Part shown: positions 13,896 through 16,839 of the stretch, piece by piece
Position numbering within the stretch: position 1 is the first letter of the stretch
Layout of the letters: the number at the start of each line of letters is the position of its first letter
NCBI GenBank assembly: GCA_946539475.1
Contig: CAMNHM010000054.1
Coordinates: 1 to 16,839 of the forward strand
Length of the DNA stretch: 16,839 bases
Source of the DNA: an uncultured Prevotellaceae bacterium
GTDB taxonomy: Bacteria > Bacteroidota > Bacteroidia > Bacteroidales > Bacteroidaceae
Direction: 5' to 3'
Program-made: the position numbers and the translations under genes
Notes under the pieces: model-generated
Told to the model about the DNA's origin: nothing
Seen by the model: only the letters and a program-made list of their open reading frames with translations
Database searches by the model: none

Positions 13896-14864
13896 TCACA
13901 CGGCAAAATATTTTTCTATACCGTTCATGCCGTTCATCAGCGAGGCAGCGTCCATGCGGCGCTTGCCTGCCAGCTGCAGGCTGTCGACCTGTAGCAGACG
14001 GTCGGCACAGCTGACGTAGAGCTGCTTGCCGTGGCGCACGATGCTGCCTGGCTGCGACGTCGCAGGAAGGTCGGTCTTCGTCGACTGATAGATCTTCAGG
14101 AGGCTCGTCGACCCGTCGGGTGCCTGAAGCATTGTCCATGCGCCTGGTGCCGGCGACAGCCCCCTGACGAAGTTATAGACCTCGACGGCAGTCTTCGTCC
14201 ATGCTATGCGGCAGTTCTCCTTATTCAGCTTCGGGGCACTGTGCACCGACAGCGCATCGTCCTGAGGCATCGACTGCGGATGGCCATCTGCCTGCATGAT
14301 ATCGTCGAGCGTCTCCAGGCAGAGGCGTGCGCCCAGATGCATCAGCCCGTCGTAGACATACTCTGCATCGGCATCGTCGGGGATGTCGAAAGGCGTCTGT
14401 CGGATGATGCGCCCCGTGTCGATCTGCTGATCGAGGAAGAAGGTGGTGACGCCCGTGCGCTTCTCGCCGTTGATGACGGCCCACTGAATGGGTGCCGCGC
14501 CCCGATAGTCGGGCAAGAGGGCTGCATGGACGTTAAACGTGCCGTAGCGAGGCATCGCCCACACCACCTCGGGCAGCATACGGAAGGCGACGACTACCTG
14601 CAGGTTGGCATCGAAGGAGCGCAGCTGCTCAAGGAAGACGGGGTCCTTCATCTTCTCAGGCTGCAGCACCGGGATGCCCGCCTGCTGGGCGTACTGCTTG
14701 ACGGGCGGGGCCTGGAGCACCGACCCGTGGCGCCCCACGGGCTTGTCGGGCTGGGTGACGACTGCCACGACGTTGAAACCTCCCTCCGTCAGGGCGCGCA
14801 GCGTCGCCACGGCGAAGTCGGGAGTACCCATGAAAATGATTCTCAAATCGTTCTTCTGCATCAT
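13896..14864 (-). CDS. fmt: Methionyl-tRNA formyltransferase
   Basis: Fmt transfers a formyl group from 10-formyl-tetrahydrofolate to Met-tRNAfMet for translation initiation. The 322 residues match family length. The N-terminal Rossmann-like domain has IIFMGTPDFAV (9-19) and VVTQPDKPVGR. The catalytic trio is visible as Asn111 and His113 in FNVHAALLPDYRGAAPIQW and Asp149 in IDTG. The C-terminal tRNA-binding OB domain begins near 205 (KLNKENCRIAW, then VRGLSPAPGAWT). Two adjacent Met codons could start it; the second fits the family about equally well. Its promoter is likely at 14887-14894. A 52-nt gap precedes the small ORF downstream. Confidence 0.96.
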   Translation of the reverse strand: MMQKNDLRIIFMGTPDFAVATLRALTEGGFNVVAVVTQPDKPVGRHGSVLQAPPVKQYAQQAGIPVLQPEKMKDPVFLEQLRSFDANLQVVVAFRMLPEVVWAMPRYGTFNVHAALLPDYRGAAPIQWAVINGEKRTGVTTFFLDQQIDTGRIIRQTPFDIPDDADAEYVYDGLMHLGARLCLETLDDIMQADGHPQSMPQDDALSVHSAPKLNKENCRIAWTKTAVEVYNFVRGLSPAPGAWTMLQAPDGSTSLLKIYQSTKTDLPATSQPGSIVRHGKQLYVSCADRLLQVDSLQLAGKRRMDAASLMNGMNGIEKYFAV

Positions 14865-14886
14865 TGTGTTTTCTATTTTGTCGCTG

Positions 14887-14894
14887 CAAAGGTA
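14887..14894 (-). promoter_or_regulatory. Bacteroidetes -7 box for fmt
   Basis: The minus strand reads TACCTTTG, identical to the tRNA-Arg promoter box and followed by CA. The predicted start lies about 15-20 nt before the fmt ATG. The -33 position has no clean TTG. Confidence 0.55.
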
Positions 14895-15013
14895 TAAAAA
14901 AAAGAGGACTACACGGCACGTTGACGGGAGAATTAGCCCCCGACGATTGCATAAAATATGTTAAACGACAAAAATAATGACATGCAACCTCCCGCAAACT
15001 CCCAACTTTTGAG

Positions 15014-15021
15014 TATCTTTG
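15014..15021 (+). promoter_or_regulatory. Bacteroidetes -7 box for the 2-oxoacid:ferredoxin oxidoreductase operon
   Basis: TATCTTTG fits TAnnTTTG and is followed by CA, about 40 nt before the first ATG. The -33 position is weak. The fmt and kor promoters are divergent. The rest of 14895-15013 is AT-rich and shows nothing else I can name. Confidence 0.55.
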
Positions 15022-15062
15022 CAGGAAAAAACAGAGAGATTAATCCCTATAACACGAATACT

Positions 15063-15293
15063 ATGGCAAAAATGAAAGGCTTTATCGAAGTTGACACCGC
15101 CCGATGCAAGGGATGCGTGCTCTGCGTGGAAGCATGCAAGCAGGACGTGATAGCCCTCTCGGGACGAGTCAACGTGCACGGTTACCCGTATGTAGAAGCC
15201 GTCAGGCAAGAGCAGTGCATCGGATGCGCCTCATGCGGCATTGTCTGTCCTGACGGATGTATCACTGTTTATCGCAAACGATTGGAGGACTGA
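15063..15293 (+). CDS. korD: Ferredoxin-type delta subunit of 2-oxoacid:ferredoxin oxidoreductase
   Basis: This 76-residue protein carries two classical [4Fe-4S] motifs, Cys15/18/21/25 (CKGCVLCVEAC) and Cys52/55/58/62 (CIGCASCGIVC). It would carry electrons between the TPP site of the enzyme complex and external ferredoxin. The ATG at 15063 is chosen because it begins just before the conserved GFIEVDTARCKGC and downstream of the promoter. The longer frame from 14958 crosses that promoter. It ends 2 nt before the alpha subunit. The substrate (2-oxoglutarate or a branched-chain 2-oxoacid) cannot be told from this subunit, so the symbol follows the operon's likely identity. Confidence 0.88.
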   Translation: MAKMKGFIEVDTARCKGCVLCVEACKQDVIALSGRVNVHGYPYVEAVRQEQCIGCASCGIVCPDGCITVYRKRLED

Positions 15294-15295
15294 CT

Positions 15296-16417
15296 ATGGC
15301 AACAGAGAAAACGATCGGCAAGTCGCTTGCTACCGAAGGGACGCAAGAAGTTGTACTGATGAAAGGCAACGAGGCCATCGCCCACGCTGCCATCCGCTGT
15401 GGTGTCGACGGATATTTCGGCTATCCCATCACGCCGCAGAGTGAAGTGATCGAGACGCTGGCAGAGCTGAAGCCCTGGGAGACCACCGGCATGCAGGTGG
15501 TGCAGGCTGAGAGCGAAGTGGCAAGTATTTATATGGTGTATGGTGCTGCCGGAGCTGGCAAGCGAGCCATGACGTCGTCGTCGTCGCCTGGCGTGGCCCT
15601 GATGCAGGAGGGCATCACCTACCTGGCAGGTGCCGAGCTGCCGGCACTGATTGTCAACGTGCAGCGAGGAGGCCCCGGCCTGGGCACCATCCAGCCCTCG
15701 CAGGGCGACTATTTCCAGGCTACGCGCGGCGGTGGCAACGGCGACTATCAGACCATCGTGCTCGCCCCCGCCTCGGTGCAGGAGATGGCCGACTTTGTCG
15801 ACCTGGCCTTCGAGCTGGCCTTCAAGTACCGCAATCCGGCAATGATTCTCAGCGACGGTGTCATCGGGCAGATGATGGAGAAGGTGGTGCTGCCTCCCTT
15901 CAAGCCTCGGCGTACTGACGAAGAGGTCATCGAGCAGTGCCCGTGGGCATCGACCGGCAAGACGAAGGACCGCCAGCGCAACGTCATCACCTCGCTCGAG
16001 CTGAAGCCCGAGATCATGGAGCAGCGCAACCTGCACCTGCAGCGCAAGTATCAGGAGATCCGCGAAAACGAGGTGCGCTACGAGATGCAGCATTGTGAAG
16101 ATGCCGAGTATGTCTTCGTAGCCTTCGGGTCGGCAGCCCGTATTGCCGAGAAGTCGGTAGAGCTGGCTCGCGCCGAGGGCATCAAGGTGGGGCTCTTCCG
16201 TCCCATCACGCTGTGGCCCTTCCCCACGAAGGAGATCTCAGCATTGGCACAGGGCAAGAAGGGCGTGCTCGTCGTAGAGATCAATGCCGGACAGATGGTG
16301 CAGGATGTGCGTCTGGCCATCAACGGAGCCGTGCCTGTCGAGCAGTTCGGACGCCTGGGAGGCATCGTCCCCGATCCCGAGGAGATTGTGGAAGCATTGA
16401 AAACTAAAATAATGTAA
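15296..16417 (+). CDS. korA: 2-oxoacid:ferredoxin oxidoreductase alpha subunit (KorA/VorB type)
   Basis: This 373-residue alpha subunit belongs to the pyruvate/2-oxoglutarate/2-ketoisovalerate ferredoxin oxidoreductases, which reversibly form acyl-CoA and CO2 with reduction of ferredoxin. [10 protein letters not shown] (41-50) is the family's signature near the active site. The [17 protein letters not shown] region (about 137-153) and RPITLWPFP in the C-terminal domain are also typical. No gamma domain is fused, so a separate gamma gene is expected past the window. Homologues are often annotated as 3-methyl-2-oxobutanoate dehydrogenase subunit VorB, and sequence alone does not settle Kor versus Vor. 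The ATG at 15296 sits 2 nt after the ferredoxin gene. Confidence 0.9.
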   Translation: MATEKTIGKSLATEGTQEVVLMKGNEAIAHAAIRCGVDGYFGYPITPQSEVIETLAELKPWETTGMQVVQAESEVASIYMVYGAAGAGKRAMTSSSSPGVALMQEGITYLAGAELPALIVNVQRGGPGLGTIQPSQGDYFQATRGGGNGDYQTIVLAPASVQEMADFVDLAFELAFKYRNPAMILSDGVIGQMMEKVVLPPFKPRRTDEEVIEQCPWASTGKTKDRQRNVITSLELKPEIMEQRNLHLQRKYQEIRENEVRYEMQHCEDAEYVFVAFGSAARIAEKSVELARAEGIKVGLFRPITLWPFPTKEISALAQGKKGVLVVEINAGQMVQDVRLAINGAVPVEQFGRLGGIVPDPEEIVEALKTKIM

Positions 16418-16421
16418 GGCT

Positions 16422-16839
16422 ATGGAAGAAAACAATATAAAAGCGGTGGAGAACCTGGTTTATAAGAAACCCTCTTTACTCAACGACAACAACATGCACT
16501 ACTGCCCGGGATGCTCGCATGGCGTCGTACACAAGCTCATCGCTGAGGTCATCGAAGAGATGGGACTCGAAGAGAAAGCCGTCGGAGTCAGCCCGGTAGG
16601 CTGTGCCGTCTTCGCTTACAACTATATAGACATCGACTGGCAGGAAGCAGCCCACGGACGCGCACCCGCCATCGCCACAGGCATCAAGCGCTGCTGGCCC
16701 GACCGCCTCGTGTTCACCTATCAGGGCGACGGCGACCTGGCATGCATAGGCACCTGCGAGACCATCCACGCCCTGAACCGCGGTGAGAACATCGTCATCA
16801 TCTTCGTCAACAATGCCATCTACGGCATGACAGGCGGAC
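16422..16839 (+). CDS. korB: 2-oxoacid:ferredoxin oxidoreductase beta subunit (TPP-binding), 3' end missing
   Basis: The frame opens 4 nt after the alpha subunit and remains open for 139 codons to the window edge, so the C-terminus is missing. The beta subunit binds thiamine pyrophosphate and an iron-sulfur cluster. HYCPGCSHG (about 26-34) and VSPVGCAVF (about 57-65) hold cluster-type cysteines. GDGDLACIG with the later [10 protein letters not shown] forms the GDG...NN thiamine-binding motif. The order delta-alpha-beta matches kor/vor operons of anaerobic Bacteroidales, where a gamma gene usually follows. The start ATG is unambiguous. Confidence 0.9.
   Translation, partial: MEENNIKAVENLVYKKPSLLNDNNMHYCPGCSHGVVHKLIAEVIEEMGLEEKAVGVSPVGCAVFAYNYIDIDWQEAAHGRAPAIATGIKRCWPDRLVFTYQGDGDLACIGTCETIHALNRGENIVIIFVNNAIYGMTGG

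Noticed and set aside
13764..13994. 76-codon hydrophobic plus-strand frame in the fmt-rpe interval
   Set aside because: It runs into the 3' end of fmt on the opposite strand, has no promoter box and lies antisense to the better-placed small ORF.
14031..14897. 288-codon open frame on the plus strand
   Set aside because: Antisense to fmt, which has all its active-site residues.
14895..15013. Possible small RNA or riboswitch between fmt and the kor operon
   Set aside because: I see only AT-rich sequence and no convincing stems or known motif.
1..16839. CRISPR, transposase, phage or toxin-antitoxin content
   Set aside because: No repeat-spacer arrays, terminal inverted repeats with transposase frames, or recognisable mobile-element proteins on either strand.

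Overview
The window looks like an ordinary chromosomal core segment from a GC-rich member of the Bacteroidales, most likely Prevotella or a close relative. Four things suggest this: promoters of the Bacteroidetes type (TAnnTTTG, nearly always followed by CA); a DUF4139 protein carrying a SusC-like CarboxypepD_reg insert; a Bacteroidetes-style UvrA lacking half of its first zinc module; and a 2-oxoacid:ferredoxin oxidoreductase operon typical of anaerobic Bacteroidales. I see no insertion sequence, phage gene, CRISPR array or defence system.

Layout. (1) 1-114, minus: 5' part of a tRNA-Arg(CCG) and its promoter; the leader contains a partial copy of the tRNA's own D-arm sequence. (2) 155-2834, plus: a two-repeat lipoprotein, murB (probably TTG start) and a PhnP-like metallo-beta-lactamase-fold hydrolase, closely spaced. 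(3) 2841-2877: tandem/palindromic element between convergent operons. (4) 2892-7765, minus: pepD-uvrA-cdd, with junctions of 0 nt and a 4-nt overlap. (5) 7766-7908: divergent intergenic region with candidate promoters on both strands, several small hairpins and a duplicated TTTGCACCCG box. (6) 7909-11043, plus: a 73-residue membrane protein, an OmpH/Skp-like lipoprotein, a NhaD-like antiporter and pfkA, ending at a strong hairpin. (7) 11141-14864, minus: fmt, an unannotated 39-codon small ORF, rpe and the DUF4139 protein. (8) 15014 to the end, plus: ferredoxin subunit, alpha subunit and truncated TPP-binding beta subunit of a 2-oxoacid:ferredoxin oxidoreductase.

The genes mostly cover housekeeping: cell-wall precursor synthesis (MurB), nucleotide salvage and DNA repair (Cdd, UvrA), peptide use (PepD), sugar metabolism (PfkA, Rpe), translation initiation (Fmt) and anaerobic ferredoxin-linked 2-oxoacid metabolism. 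The best leads are the mosaic DUF4139 protein, the small ORF upstream of rpe, the PfkA Asp-to-Asn change in the nucleotide-binding GGDGS motif, the structured divergent intergenic region and the tRNA-like leader. All gene identities rest on reading motifs by eye; no searches were run.
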